A stretch of 48,399 nt of DNA. Origin: Candidatus Binatus sp. GTDB lineage: Bacteria > Desulfobacterota > Binatia > Binatales > Binataceae. Every line of letters begins with the position of its first letter. Position 1 is the stretch's first letter. The position numbers and the translations under genes were made by a program. The stretch spans positions 1 through 48,399 of the forward strand of contig NZ_JAUSKL010000090.1 in NCBI RefSeq assembly GCF_030646925.1, read 5' to 3'. The notes beneath the pieces were generated by a model. It saw nothing but the letters and a program-made list of their open reading frames with translations. It ran no database searches and was not told the DNA's origin. Shown here piece after piece: positions 1-8,148 of the stretch.

Positions 1-473
1 GAGCGTCCGTCACGCTTCAGCGAGTAGCCGAGAATCACGAAGTCCTGCACGCATCCGCCGAGCACCGCGCCGAGGATGATCCAGATGGTCGAGGGCAGGT
101 AGCCGAATTGCGCGGCCAGCACTGTTCCGACCAGCGGACCGGGGCCGGCGATCGCGGCGAAATGATGGCCGAACGTGATCCACTTTTGCGTCGGCACGTA
201 GTCGCGGCCATTGTTCAGGCGCACCGCCGGCGTGACGTGCGAGTCGTCGAGTTCAAGCACGCGGTCGGCGATGAATTTCGAGTAGAAGCGGTAGCCGATC
301 GCGTAAACGCACACGGCCGCAACGATAAACCACAGCACGCTCGGCCGGTCCTCGCCGCGCGCGATCGCGAGCACGCCGAGCGCCGACGCTCCCAGCACGC
401 CGACTCCGATCCAGAGCACGATTCGAATGAATGGCGGGACGCGAAGCGGCTTCACGGCCAACGGATTTATCAC
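1..473 (-). CDS. cstA: Carbon starvation protein CstA, N-terminal part, cut by window edge
   Basis: Reading the minus strand from a GTG at 473 gives about 157 residues of an inner-membrane protein, continuing beyond base 1. The segment VLWFIVAAVCVYAIGYRFYS is followed by a conserved RVLELDD stretch, then FGHHFAAIAGPGPLVG, which is the hallmark of CstA-family pyruvate/peptide transporters. A TAG stop lies in frame just upstream of the GTG. A second in-frame GTG at 455 is an alternative start, and neither has a strong ribosome binding site. CstA family members import pyruvate or peptides during carbon limitation. Family assignment is firm; substrate is inferred. Confidence 0.87.
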   Translation of the reverse strand, partial: MINPLAVKPLRVPPFIRIVLWIGVGVLGASALGVLAIARGEDRPSVLWFIVAAVCVYAIGYRFYSKFIADRVLELDDSHVTPAVRLNNGRDYVPTQKWITFGHHFAAIAGPGPLVGTVLAAQFGYLPSTIWIILGAVLGGCVQDFVILGYSLKRDGR

Positions 474-580
474 AAAGACGCGCCGACCCTAAGCGGTCAG
501 ACGCGGCCAGGCCGGCCGGTCTATCCCGTCACCCGTGCACCGCGGCCGCAGTTCCCAATGCCTCGCCCACTCCTTATTTA

Positions 581-654
581 CCTCTCCCGCAAAAAAGCGG
601 GCGAGGAACAGGGACGGATCCCTTGGCTGCGGCGGCCTTCGCTCGGGATGACGG
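581..654. repeat. Dispersed palindromic repeat (family R1) plus remnant of R2
   Basis: Bases 581-606 form a near-perfect hairpin (CCTCTCCCGC, six A, GCGGGCGAGG). It is the reverse complement, with one mismatch, of the 26-base element at 38564-38589, and it matches 46292-46317 less closely. Bases 632-654 (GCGGCCTTCGCTCGGGATGA) resemble the right arm of the inverted-repeat element at 14945-14965. The stretch 474-757 holds no convincing gene apart from this repeat material. Confidence 0.6.
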
Positions 655-757
655 AACGGAGGTATCAGTGAAATAAGGCGGCCTCGCCAAGATGGTGCGG
701 TGAACGAGCGACTCGCATGCGCGGTCGCGTCGGGTGAGGGCGAGTTGTACGGGCGAG

Positions 758-967
758 CTACGCGATCTTGTCGGGCTTGACGACTTCGGGAGTCTTGGCT
801 TCGTCGGTTCCGGCGACCGTCTTCGTGTCGTCGTCGCTCATGGCCTTCTTGAAGTCGCGGATGGCCTTGCCCAACGCGCCGCCGACGTCGCCGAGTTTGC
901 TCGGCCCGAAGACGACCAGGATGATCAGCAAAATGATCAACAGATGGCTTGGCGCAAAGAGGTCCAT
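758..967 (-). CDS. tatA: Sec-independent protein translocase subunit TatA/E
   Basis: This 69-residue protein has the TatA layout: one N-terminal membrane helix (about residues 6-21, LLIILLIILVVFGPSKL), the FGP hinge, an amphipathic helix (LGKAIRDFKKAM) and a short charged tail. TatA oligomerises at the inner membrane to export folded twin-arginine proteins. No tatB or tatC is adjacent, so this is an isolated tatA copy. The gene lies downstream of the sigma-54 regulator on the same strand, separated by a 170-base spacer carrying two tandem palindromes, so cotranscription is uncertain. Confidence 0.92.
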   Translation of the reverse strand: MDLFAPSHLLIILLIILVVFGPSKLGDVGGALGKAIRDFKKAMSDDDTKTVAGTDEAKTPEVVKPDKIA

Positions 968-1038
968 ATTTGTCTCCGGCGCGGCCGCGCGGCCGTGCGC
1001 TCAAAAGTCTATCTCGTGGATTCGGGGATTGCCATCTT

Positions 1039-1122
1039 TATTTTTTGCGATTCGGCCCTCCGGCCCGACTCGGCTTCGCGTATTCTTTGCGATTCGGCCC
1101 GCCGGCCCGATTCGGCTTCGCG
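1039..1122. repeat. Tandem 42-base palindromic repeat, two copies (family R3)
   Basis: Bases 1039-1080 and 1081-1122 are two adjacent 42-base copies differing at three positions. Each contains the palindromic core GCGATTCGGCCC-CGGCCCGA-TC. A third, inverted copy of the 25-base core is at 24696-24720. The hairpins sit between the regulator stop (1139) and tatA start (967) and could act as a transcription terminator or RNA-stabilising structure. Confidence 0.7.
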
Positions 1123-1138
1123 CTTTTATTCCCGCCGC

Positions 1139-2569
1139 TCAGGCGCTACGGGCGGGCTGCGCTTCAACTGGCGCGCCGCCGTCGAGATGATACCGCTGCA
1201 CCTTGCGATAGAGCGTCGAGAGATGGATTCCCAACACCTGCGCCGCCTTCACCTTGTCGTTTTCGACCTTATCCAGCACGCGCTTGATATGTTCGCGTTC
1301 GAGTTCCTCGAGCGTCAGCCCGGGATTCTCGATACTCGCCATCACCGGCGACGTCGTGCGCAGCTTGTCGGGCAGATCGTGCGAATGGATCACGTCAGTC
1401 TCGGCGAGAATCGCGGCGCGCTCGATCGTATTCTCGAGTTCGCGGACGTTGCCCGGCCACGGATAATTGATCAGCACGCGCATCGCGCCCTTTGAAAATC
1501 GCATCCCGCCCGTTCGCGCGAGCGATTTCTCATACTTGCGCAGAAAATGATTCGCCAGCAGCGGGATGTCGTCCTTGCGTTCGCGCAGCGCCGGCAAATT
1601 GATGTTGATGACGTTGATTCGATAGAGCAGTTCCTCGCGGAAGCGCCCGGCCTTGACCTCGACCTCGAGATTGCGATTGGTCGCGCACAGCACTCGCACG
1701 TCGAACGCCACCGGATCGTTCGAGCCGAGCGGATAGGCCTCGCGCTCCTGCAGCGTGCGCAGCAGTTTGACTTGCAGCGCGAGTGGCAACTCGCCGATCT
1801 CGTCGAAGAAGATCGTGCCCTTGTCGGCGGCTTTGAGCAATCCGACTTTGTCCTGGCCCGCGCCGGTGAAGGCGCCGCGCTTGTAACCGAACAGTTCGCT
1901 CTCGAGCAGATTCTCAGGCAGCGCGCCGCAATTGATCGGCAGGAAGCGATTGTTGGCGCGCTCCGACGAAAAATGAATCGCGCGCGCGACCAGCTCCTTG
2001 CCGGTGCCCGATTCACCCGTGATCAGCACGCTCGAATCGGTGCGTGCAACTTTTTCCATCACGCGGAACGTGCTTTCGATCGCGTCGCTTTTCCCGATGA
2101 TGCTCTCGAAGCGATATTTCTCGCGCAGTTCCTGGCGCAGAAACCGATTCTCGCGAAACAGCGCCTTGCCCTCGAGCGCGTTGCGCATCACCTTTTTCAG
2201 ATGATCGTTGGCGAACGGCTTGGTGATGTAATCGTACGCGCCTTGATGCAGCGCCTCGACCGCCGATTCGACGCTCGCGTAGGCCGTCACGATGATACCC
2301 ATCACTTCGGGATCGAGCTCGCGCATCCGGCGCAGCAAATCGAGGCCGCTGCCGCCGCTGGTGAGATTCAGATCCAGAATCGCGAGATCGATTTTCTCTT
2401 TTTCGAAGATCCGAAAGCCGACTTCAGCCGCCGGCGCTTCCATCACTTCGTAGCCCTCGCTGCGCGCGAGTTGCACGATAATCGAGCGCATCAACGGCTC
2501 GTCTTCGACGACCAGGATCCGGTACGGTCCGCGCTCCTGCGCGGTCCACGATGCGTCGTTGGTGTTCAT
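1139..2569 (-). CDS. Sigma-54-dependent response regulator, NtrC family
   Basis: The 476-residue protein has the three NtrC-type domains. A receiver (about 16-130) carries acidic residues near 22-24, phospho-acceptor Asp66 in LAILDLNL, Thr95 and Lys117. An AAA+ sigma-54 activation domain (about 153-385) has Walker A GESGTGKE (185-192), GAFTGA (232-237) for sigma-54 contact and Walker B GTIFFDEIGE. A Fis-type helix-turn-helix ends the protein (about 430-465, KAAQVLGIHLSTLYRKVQRY). When phosphorylated it should drive open-complex formation at sigma-54 promoters. It starts two bases after the stop of the upstream histidine kinase, so the pair is cotranscribed and very probably cognate. Target genes are unknown. 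Confidence 0.95.
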   Translation of the reverse strand: MNTNDASWTAQERGPYRILVVEDEPLMRSIIVQLARSEGYEVMEAPAAEVGFRIFEKEKIDLAILDLNLTSGGSGLDLLRRMRELDPEVMGIIVTAYASVESAVEALHQGAYDYITKPFANDHLKKVMRNALEGKALFRENRFLRQELREKYRFESIIGKSDAIESTFRVMEKVARTDSSVLITGESGTGKELVARAIHFSSERANNRFLPINCGALPENLLESELFGYKRGAFTGAGQDKVGLLKAADKGTIFFDEIGELPLALQVKLLRTLQEREAYPLGSNDPVAFDVRVLCATNRNLEVEVKAGRFREELLYRINVININLPALRERKDDIPLLANHFLRKYEKSLARTGGMRFSKGAMRVLINYPWPGNVRELENTIERAAILAETDVIHSHDLPDKLRTTSPVMASIENPGLTLEELEREHIKRVLDKVENDKVKAAQVLGIHLSTLYRKVQRYHLDGGAPVEAQPARSA

Positions 2570-2571
2570 CG

Positions 2572-4278
2572 TCAGGCGGCGCTTTGCGTCTGAACCGCTT
2601 CCTCGTGCACTGGCAGCGTGATCGCAACCGAAGTGCCGCGCCCGACCTCGCTATCGACGCGGATGGTGCCGTGATTCGCGAGGATCATGCGCTGGCAGAG
2701 CGACAGTCCAAGGCCGACGCCCGCGCCGGCCGGCTTGGTGGTGAAAAACGGATCGAAGACCCGCTCGAGATGCTCCTTCGGGATGCCGATGCCATTATCG
2801 ACCACTCTGATTTTGATGCGATGCGATCTGTCGGAGCCCTGCCCGACTTTGTGATTCTCCGTGATCACCTTGATCACTCCGCCTTCCGCCGGCGACGCGT
2901 CCGCCGCGTTGAAGACCAGGTTCAGCAGCACCTGCTGGATCTCGTTGTCGTCGGCGAAAGCCGGCCGCAGGTCGGGCGCGAGGATCGGTTCGACGCGAAT
3001 CCCGCTGAAGCGCTTATTGTAGGTAACCAGCCGCAAAGTCTCGGACACCAGCGCGTTGACATCGACGTGCTTGCGCTGCGCGGTCGTCGGACGCGCGAAA
3101 TTGACCAGGTCTTTCAGCGTGCTCGAGATGCGCGTGATCTGCGACAGGATCGTATGCATCACGGTGCGTCGCTGCTCGTCCTGTTCGCCGCTCAGCAGCG
3201 ACTGCACTAGCGATGAAATCGACGCGAGCGGATTGTTCACCTCGTGCGCGACGCCCGCCGCGAACGTGCCCGCCGCCGCCAGCCGCTCCGCCTTCAGCAG
3301 CGAATCGAGCATCTCGTGGCGCTGCGTCACGTCGCGCAGGATCATCTGGATGAATTGCTTATTGCCGTAGGAAATCAACGCCATATTGACGTCGTAAAAA
3401 TACGGTCCCAGCGGCAGGTCGATCGCCTGCGCGGTGCCATCGCGCAGCACCTGCTCGAGCGACTTCGCCGTGTCGGGACGCATGTGCTGCGGTACAAAAT
3501 CGGTAAGTGGCCGGCCGACCAGCGGCATCTGCTCCTCGCCCGGCATCATCAGATGCATCTTTTCGGCCGCCGAATTTGCGCCGAGCACCGCCCACGTGTG
3601 CGGCTCGATCTCGTACATCGGATCGGGCGCGTGATTGACCGAGTTGCGGTACTTTTCTTCCGACTCGCGCAGCATCCGCTCGCGCCACTCGATATAGAAC
3701 TGCGAGACCATCAGGCGCCGTTCGTCGATTGCTGCGACCACGGCGTCGCGCACCTGTTCCATCCTGCGGCCGGTCATCGTCGATTTGACGTGCTTCAGGA
3801 TGACTTGCTTGAGCGCGATATGGATCGTGTTGAATTGCGACGGCTTCGCGCGCGCGATCATTCCCTCCTGACAATGGCGGCGCAGATGAACGTAGGTGCC
3901 AAGGTCCTCGGGATCGCGCAGATGATCGACCATGCGGATCAGCGCATTGAACATGTTGATTTTGAGCTTTGCGACTTGTTCCTCGCTCGAATACCAGGCC
4001 GGGAACATCATCAGGATGGTATCGGTCCATTGCTCGACGATACCCGCGAAGTGCCGATCGATCAGGTCGGCCGCTTCCGCGCGCAGTTCCAGCCCTTCCG
4101 GCGTGCGGCTCCAGATCGGGGCTCCCCACAAGCGCGAGAGCGATTCCTCGATCTCGAGCAACTGCGCCTTGATCAGCGCCAACTCCTCGGCCGTCGCATT
4201 GATTGGCGTGTCAGTCGCGTTATGGCGTTTCTTGGCTTTAGACGATCGGCAGCATCCGCAGGCAAGCGATAGTTTCAT
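2572..4278 (-). CDS. Sensor histidine kinase with RsbRD-like N-terminus and PAS domain
   Basis: The likely start is the ATG at 4278, giving 568 residues; an upstream ATG at 4353 would add 25 residues with no sign of conservation. A Cys-rich start ([10 protein letters not shown]) precedes an all-helical region (about 50-200) resembling the RsbRD/RsbR N-terminal sensor domain. A PAS-like domain follows (about 210-320), then HisKA with His345 in [12 protein letters not shown]. The HATPase_c domain shows N-box, [18 protein letters not shown] and [10 protein letters not shown]. There are no membrane helices, so it is a cytoplasmic sensor. It autophosphorylates and should signal to the sigma-54 regulator directly downstream. 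Confidence 0.92.
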   Translation of the reverse strand: MKLSLACGCCRSSKAKKRHNATDTPINATAEELALIKAQLLEIEESLSRLWGAPIWSRTPEGLELRAEAADLIDRHFAGIVEQWTDTILMMFPAWYSSEEQVAKLKINMFNALIRMVDHLRDPEDLGTYVHLRRHCQEGMIARAKPSQFNTIHIALKQVILKHVKSTMTGRRMEQVRDAVVAAIDERRLMVSQFYIEWRERMLRESEEKYRNSVNHAPDPMYEIEPHTWAVLGANSAAEKMHLMMPGEEQMPLVGRPLTDFVPQHMRPDTAKSLEQVLRDGTAQAIDLPLGPYFYDVNMALISYGNKQFIQMILRDVTQRHEMLDSLLKAERLAAAGTFAAGVAHEVNNPLASISSLVQSLLSGEQDEQRRTVMHTILSQITRISSTLKDLVNFARPTTAQRKHVDVNALVSETLRLVTYNKRFSGIRVEPILAPDLRPAFADDNEIQQVLLNLVFNAADASPAEGGVIKVITENHKVGQGSDRSHRIKIRVVDNGIGIPKEHLERVFDPFFTTKPAGAGVGLGLSLCQRMILANHGTIRVDSEVGRGTSVAITLPVHEEAVQTQSAA

Positions 4279-4617
4279 GGCTAGAACCGACTCGAAGAGA
4301 TTAGGTTTTGGCCAACCATCTGACTTCTTAATTAATGGACAGCAGCCATGCAAATGGCGTCTGAATCACCTTCATCCTGATCGACCTATAACATTCGCAA
4401 AATAGTCAATCTAGCGAGCCGGTTTGATTCGCAGATGCCTAAATTTGCAGCCTGCGAATCTTTTCGACTGCTGGGCCCGCCCGCGCAAATCGTCGAGCGC
4501 TCAACCCAATTGGTCTGTCGCATCGAGCCAATGAGGTAAAAACCCTGCAAATCATTGCGATTTTCCGATGGCATGGCTTTGGCTCTCTGCTCTCCTACAT
4601 CGAGGATGCTGACACCG
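4279..4617. other. Intergenic region between divergent kinase and glycosyltransferase genes
   Basis: This 339-base stretch is visibly more AT-rich than the flanking genes and must hold the promoters for both divergent units. No reading frame in it looks like a protein. I could not place a convincing sigma-70 or sigma-54 promoter: a TTGACT on the minus strand near 4400 lacks a correctly spaced -10 partner. Confidence 0.5.
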
Positions 4618-7113
4618 ATGACCACCACTCAGGAACCGCCGCAGAACATCCAAGCCCATGGAAAATTCTTTTCTTGCAGAGGCCAGAAGTTCTTTTTCAA
4701 GGCGATGCGCCTGCCCGACGTCAGCGCCACCCTCGATTTCGGACAGAAACTCAAAGTTCGCAAACGCCTCGACGATCTCAAGGCCGCGCACACCACCGGC
4801 CTCGTGCTCACCGAATCGCAGGCGCAGCCGCTACTCGATCTCGCCGCGCAATCCGGTCTGTCCGCGATGCTCGAACTTTCGATCGCCCCCGAAGAATTGC
4901 TCCGCGCGCGCGGATGGAAGTCGATCGTTTCGCGGATCGCGCATACCGCGCACGTCTTCAGCCAGCATCCAGCACTGATCGGATACATCCTCGATTGTCC
5001 CGTGCGCCAGGATCAGTTGCGCGCCGGCGGCCTCGCGAATGCTCGCGCGCGTCTCCGCAGCATCATCAGGATCATCAAGGACCGCGCGCCCGCCGCGATC
5101 GCAGGAATCAAGCTGCGCCCCGAGACTCGCGCGCTGACCGTGCTCGAAGAAGATTTTCTCTACGGCGAAATCCCGGCTCTCGAGCCAATCGAAATTCGGG
5201 ATTTCGTCGTTGCCCTGCACAATCTCGCAGAGGCCCGTCCGGTGATTATCGAATTCGCGGATGCATCGCCGGGGCAGGACGAAGCGGTTGCGGTGGCGTT
5301 TGGTACGGGGGCGGCTGGGGTTGTGGCGCCGCCGGTTCCTGCTCCGGTTTCCAAAGATTGGCTCGGCGTGAAGCTGATGCGCGCGTCCGACCTGATGCCG
5401 TTCGTTACGCTCAACGGCACCTGCCCGCCGCCCGCCGCGCGGATGCCGATGGTGTCGGTCGTCATCTGCGCCTACAACGCCGAGCGCACGATGCGCCGGT
5501 GCCTCGAATCGCTGCGCAAGCTCGATTATCCAAACTACGAAGTCGTCATCGTCGATGACGGCTCGCGCGACAGCACCGCCGAAATCTCGATGGATTTTCC
5601 CGAGTTCCGCCTGATTCGACAATCGAATAAGGGACTCAGCGTCGCGCGCAATGTCGGCCTGCACGCCGCGCGCGGCGAGCTAATCGCCTACACCGATTCC
5701 GACTGCGTCGTCGATCCGCACTGGCTCACGCTCATGATGCGCTCGATGGTCGAAAACGATTTCGACGGATGCGGCGGACCGAACTACGCGCCGCATGAAG
5801 ACGGCTGGATCGAGGCGTGCTGCGCCGCGTCGCCCGGCGCTCCATGCCATGTGCTCGTCGGCCAGGATCGCGCCGAGCATCTCGCCGGATGCAACATGGT
5901 TTTCAGCAAGGCGGCGCTGCTCAAGATTGGCGCTTTCGATCCGCAGTACACCGCGGCTGGCGACGACGTCGATATCTGCTGGCGGCTAATCGACGCGGGC
6001 TACAAGCTCGGCTTTTGTCCCGCCGCGTTCGTCTGGCATTTCCGCCGCAACACCATCAAGGCCTACTACGGCCAGCAACGCGGCTACGGTCGCGCCGAAG
6101 CGATGCTCTATCCGCGCTATCCCGAGCGCTTCAACGTGATGCGCCAAATTGCATGGCGCGGCACCATCCCCGGAATCGCGCGCACGCTGCCGGGCGGGAA
6201 TCGCCAACGCGTGATGTGGAATACGGCCGCCGGCTCGCAGGCGCTGTTCGACCCGAGCCTGACGCTCGCCGGCGTGATACCGCAGACGCTCGAATACACG
6301 GTCTTCGCGGCGATCGCGCTGGTCATCTCGATCATCTTGGGATGGAGCGTGATTCCGGCCGCCGCGATGCTGGCGTTGGGACCCATTTGGGCGCTCTACT
6401 ATGGATGGCACGCGCCGCTCGAAAAATCTCACGAGAGCTTCCGGGCGCGCCTGCTGATCGCTTATCTCGCTTATACGGGGCCGATGATTCGAACCATCAC
6501 ACGCTACAAGACGCGCGCGAAAGCCAGTACCGGACTCGGCGCCGCGGAGACGATTCGGCAGAAGCCGTCGATCGATTGGGCGCGCCGCTCGGTCAACCTC
6601 GCGTACTGGAACGAGCAATACGTCACGCGCGACACCCTGCTCGATCGCGTCGTCAAGCTGTTCGCGCGCACCGGCCATCCCGCGATCGTCGACGCGGGAT
6701 GGAACGACTTCGACCTCGAAGTGCATCCGAGCCCCTGGACTCGCATCGAGCTCAAGACTGCTGACGAAGAGCACGGCGGGATGAAGCTCAAGAACATCGT
6801 AGTCGCGCGCATCAGGACGACACGCCTGACCGAGCTGGCGCTCGCAGCCGGCGCACTCAGCGCGGCGATCGCGGCGCTCGCGGGACTGCCGGAAATCGCA
6901 CTGGGCCTCGGCGCACTGACGATCGCGGGCGCGATCTGCGTAGGCGGCGCGATGATCGAAGCAGGGCGCATCGCGTATCGGGCAATCGAGGAATGCGCGA
7001 CCGAGCTGAATCTGTCTCCGCTGGGCAAGCCAGTGCGCGAGCGCTCGCGCGTCGCGGTCGAAGCCGCCGCCAACAACCCCGTCGCGGTACGGATCGACGC
7101 CCAAGAACGCTAG
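4618..7113 (+). CDS. Large multidomain family 2 glycosyltransferase with barrel-like N-terminus
   Basis: The chosen start is the ATG at 4618, preceded by GAGGA 11 bases upstream (831 residues); further ATGs lie upstream at 4555 and 4606. The N-terminal part (about 10-250) begins HGKFFSCRGQKFFFK and has a pattern like the glycoside-hydrolase-type barrel seen fused to GT2 enzymes, but it lacks obvious catalytic acids. Residues about 278-520 form a GT-A fold: SVVICAYNAERTM, VDDGSRDST, DSD (360-362) for the nucleotide-sugar metal, and AGDDVDICWRL in the acceptor/base region. Membrane helices follow at about 561-597. After a soluble stretch the C-terminus has another hydrophobic pair (LALAAGALSAAIAALAG and a second). 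It probably acts at the inner membrane in polysaccharide synthesis. Donor and acceptor cannot be read from the sequence. Confidence 0.88.
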   Translation: MTTTQEPPQNIQAHGKFFSCRGQKFFFKAMRLPDVSATLDFGQKLKVRKRLDDLKAAHTTGLVLTESQAQPLLDLAAQSGLSAMLELSIAPEELLRARGWKSIVSRIAHTAHVFSQHPALIGYILDCPVRQDQLRAGGLANARARLRSIIRIIKDRAPAAIAGIKLRPETRALTVLEEDFLYGEIPALEPIEIRDFVVALHNLAEARPVIIEFADASPGQDEAVAVAFGTGAAGVVAPPVPAPVSKDWLGVKLMRASDLMPFVTLNGTCPPPAARMPMVSVVICAYNAERTMRRCLESLRKLDYPNYEVVIVDDGSRDSTAEISMDFPEFRLIRQSNKGLSVARNVGLHAARGELIAYTDSDCVVDPHWLTLMMRSMVENDFDGCGGPNYAPHEDGWIEACCAASPGAPCHVLVGQDRAEHLAGCNMVFSKAALLKIGAFDPQYTAAGDDVDICWRLIDAGYKLGFCPAAFVWHFRRNTIKAYYGQQRGYGRAEAMLYPRYPERFNVMRQIAWRGTIPGIARTLPGGNRQRVMWNTAAGSQALFDPSLTLAGVIPQTLEYTVFAAIALVISIILGWSVIPAAAMLALGPIWALYYGWHAPLEKSHESFRARLLIAYLAYTGPMIRTITRYKTRAKASTGLGAAETIRQKPSIDWARRSVNLAYWNEQYVTRDTLLDRVVKLFARTGHPAIVDAGWNDFDLEVHPSPWTRIELKTADEEHGGMKLKNIVVARIRTTRLTELALAAGALSAAIAALAGLPEIALGLGALTIAGAICVGGAMIEAGRIAYRAIEECATELNLSPLGKPVRERSRVAVEAAANNPVAVRIDAQER

Positions 7114-7170
7114 CCGCGCCCCCGCCCAAATGGACCCCCATCAACGCTAAGATCTCGGTGGTCCAGCAAC

Positions 7171-7200
7171 GTGACGATCCGGCGCCATCGGCGGCGTCAC
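7171..7200 (+). terminator. Possible hairpin terminator after the glycosyltransferase
   Basis: GTGACG at 7171 pairs with CGTCAC at 7195-7200, with an inner CCG/CGG helix. No T-run follows, so a Rho-independent function is uncertain. Confidence 0.35.
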
Positions 7201-7290
7201 GTGGCGCAAGACTCGCCCGGCTTTAGTCCGAATCTGTCCGATAATCCTGACTGACTGATAGATTGATGCGTCCAGTCGGCAGCCACTCGA

Positions 7291-7332
7291 TCACGAGCCG
7301 CCGCGATTGAAGTGATCGGCGAGCAAGATAGC
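7291..7332 (-). repeat. Copy A of the M20 peptidase 3' tail
   Basis: Read on the minus strand this encodes AILLADHFNRGGS followed by a stop. It closely resembles the final residues NVLADHFKRRGSGS-stop of the M20 peptidase whose gene ends at 9980. The DNA shares the 14-base block TTGAAGTGATCGGC with that gene. Upstream of these codons the similarity to the peptidase stops. See copies at 8087-8122 and 9980-10024. Confidence 0.6.
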
Positions 7333-7480
7333 GATGCTCGCGCTGGCTGCGATGCTCGCGGCGCCGCCGGTGGTGGGAATCACGCTGCCGCTGGCGAGTG
7401 ACGGCAGATCGTCGCTGATCGCGATGATGGCGGCGATCGGAATCCTGATCAACATCAACGCCCGCCGCTTCCTGTTCTAG
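7316..7480 (+). pseudogene. FtsW/RodA family gene remnant, C-terminal end only
   Basis: In this frame the translation includes AAPPVVGITLPLASDGRSSL, then IAMMAAIGILININARRFLF and a TAG stop at 7478-7480. It matches the C-terminal signature of FtsW/RodA (SEDS) glycan polymerases, where PVVG-LPL-SYGGSSL is followed by a helix ending near the C-terminus. Only about 54 codons are open; an in-frame TGA at 7313-7315 closes the 5' side, and the usual S-Y-G-G reads S-D-G-R. No start signal is visible. It is a non-functional fragment left by rearrangement. The identification rests on pattern recognition in a short piece. The rest of 7114-7572 contains only the hairpin at 7171-7200 and peptidase-tail copy A. 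Confidence 0.55.
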
Positions 7481-7572
7481 ATTGAATCTTCGGCCTGCGT
7501 CGGTCACACTTGAGATCGGCCCTATTTGATCTCTTGAACAACGCCACGGGACAGTCTGTCTAGGTACTTTTC

Positions 7573-8064
7573 ATGGTAAAGAAGAGAGCAGTGTGTACGC
7601 ATTGCGGTGAAACAGCCTTGGAGGTCTACATATCGGTACCGGTCGAGACCGAGGGCACCGGTTTCCCATTTATTCGATCAATCCTGTGTCCCAACGGATT
7701 TGGCGAGATCACCGAAGACGGATTGCTCATCAACACTGAAGATACGCCGAAAAAGTATAGCTATGCGCTGGATGAACCAGAGGAGGGATCGAGCTACACT
7801 CTTTGCAAAGCGCCCGGCTTGAGAAAATCGGACCAGGGAAACGGGATACTACTAGCGGAATTTGACGGGGAGGTTCGACGAATATCTCGCAACACGGTCG
7901 ACATTACGTCAGCAAGGAAGATGCCCTGGAATTCGAAAGCCGCGCAAAGAAGGTTTCGGCAACTGTTGAGCGAATCGAACAACAAAACTACAGTTGGTCG
8001 AAGGCCGCACCGTCCGACAACCCTATCGGCATCATCGCTTTCTCTTGTGCCGCGCAAGGATTAG
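7573..8064 (+). CDS. Uncharacterised zinc-ribbon protein, short paralogue of the gene at 9028
   Basis: The 163-residue product is not from a family I recognise. It starts with CTHCGE (Cys8, Cys11); further on it has LCPNGFGEITEDGLL, and near residue 115 DITSARKMPWNSKAAQRRFR. The same three blocks occur in the same order in the 308-residue product at 9028-9954 (CPQCGA; CANGHGEVTEDGLL; DLLSAKKIQWNLKAAKRRFR), so the two are paralogues. After the shared SNN at about residue 137 this copy ends in 26 unrelated residues. It lacks the second protein's C-terminal helical domain, so it is either a natural short form or a truncated gene. Base composition is clearly lower in GC than the flanking genes, consistent with transfer. 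Confidence 0.65.
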   Translation: MVKKRAVCTHCGETALEVYISVPVETEGTGFPFIRSILCPNGFGEITEDGLLINTEDTPKKYSYALDEPEEGSSYTLCKAPGLRKSDQGNGILLAEFDGEVRRISRNTVDITSARKMPWNSKAAQRRFRQLLSESNNKTTVGRRPHRPTTLSASSLSLVPRKD

Positions 8065-8086
8065 ACCGTAGGTTCAGTTCAGTCGA

Positions 8087-8122
8087 TCACGAACTGCCGC
8101 GACCGCTATGATTCGCCAACAC
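8087..8122 (-). repeat. Copy C of the M20 peptidase 3' tail
   Basis: The minus strand reads VLANHSGRGSS then stop, against VLADHFKRRGSGS-stop for the intact peptidase and LLADHFNRGGS-stop for copy A. With preceding bases it shares TCGATCACGA and GCCGCGA with copy A. It lies just after the first zinc-ribbon gene, as the intact tail lies just after the second. Confidence 0.5.
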
Positions 8123-8148
8123 GCAGGAACAAGGGGAACACTCGGTCG

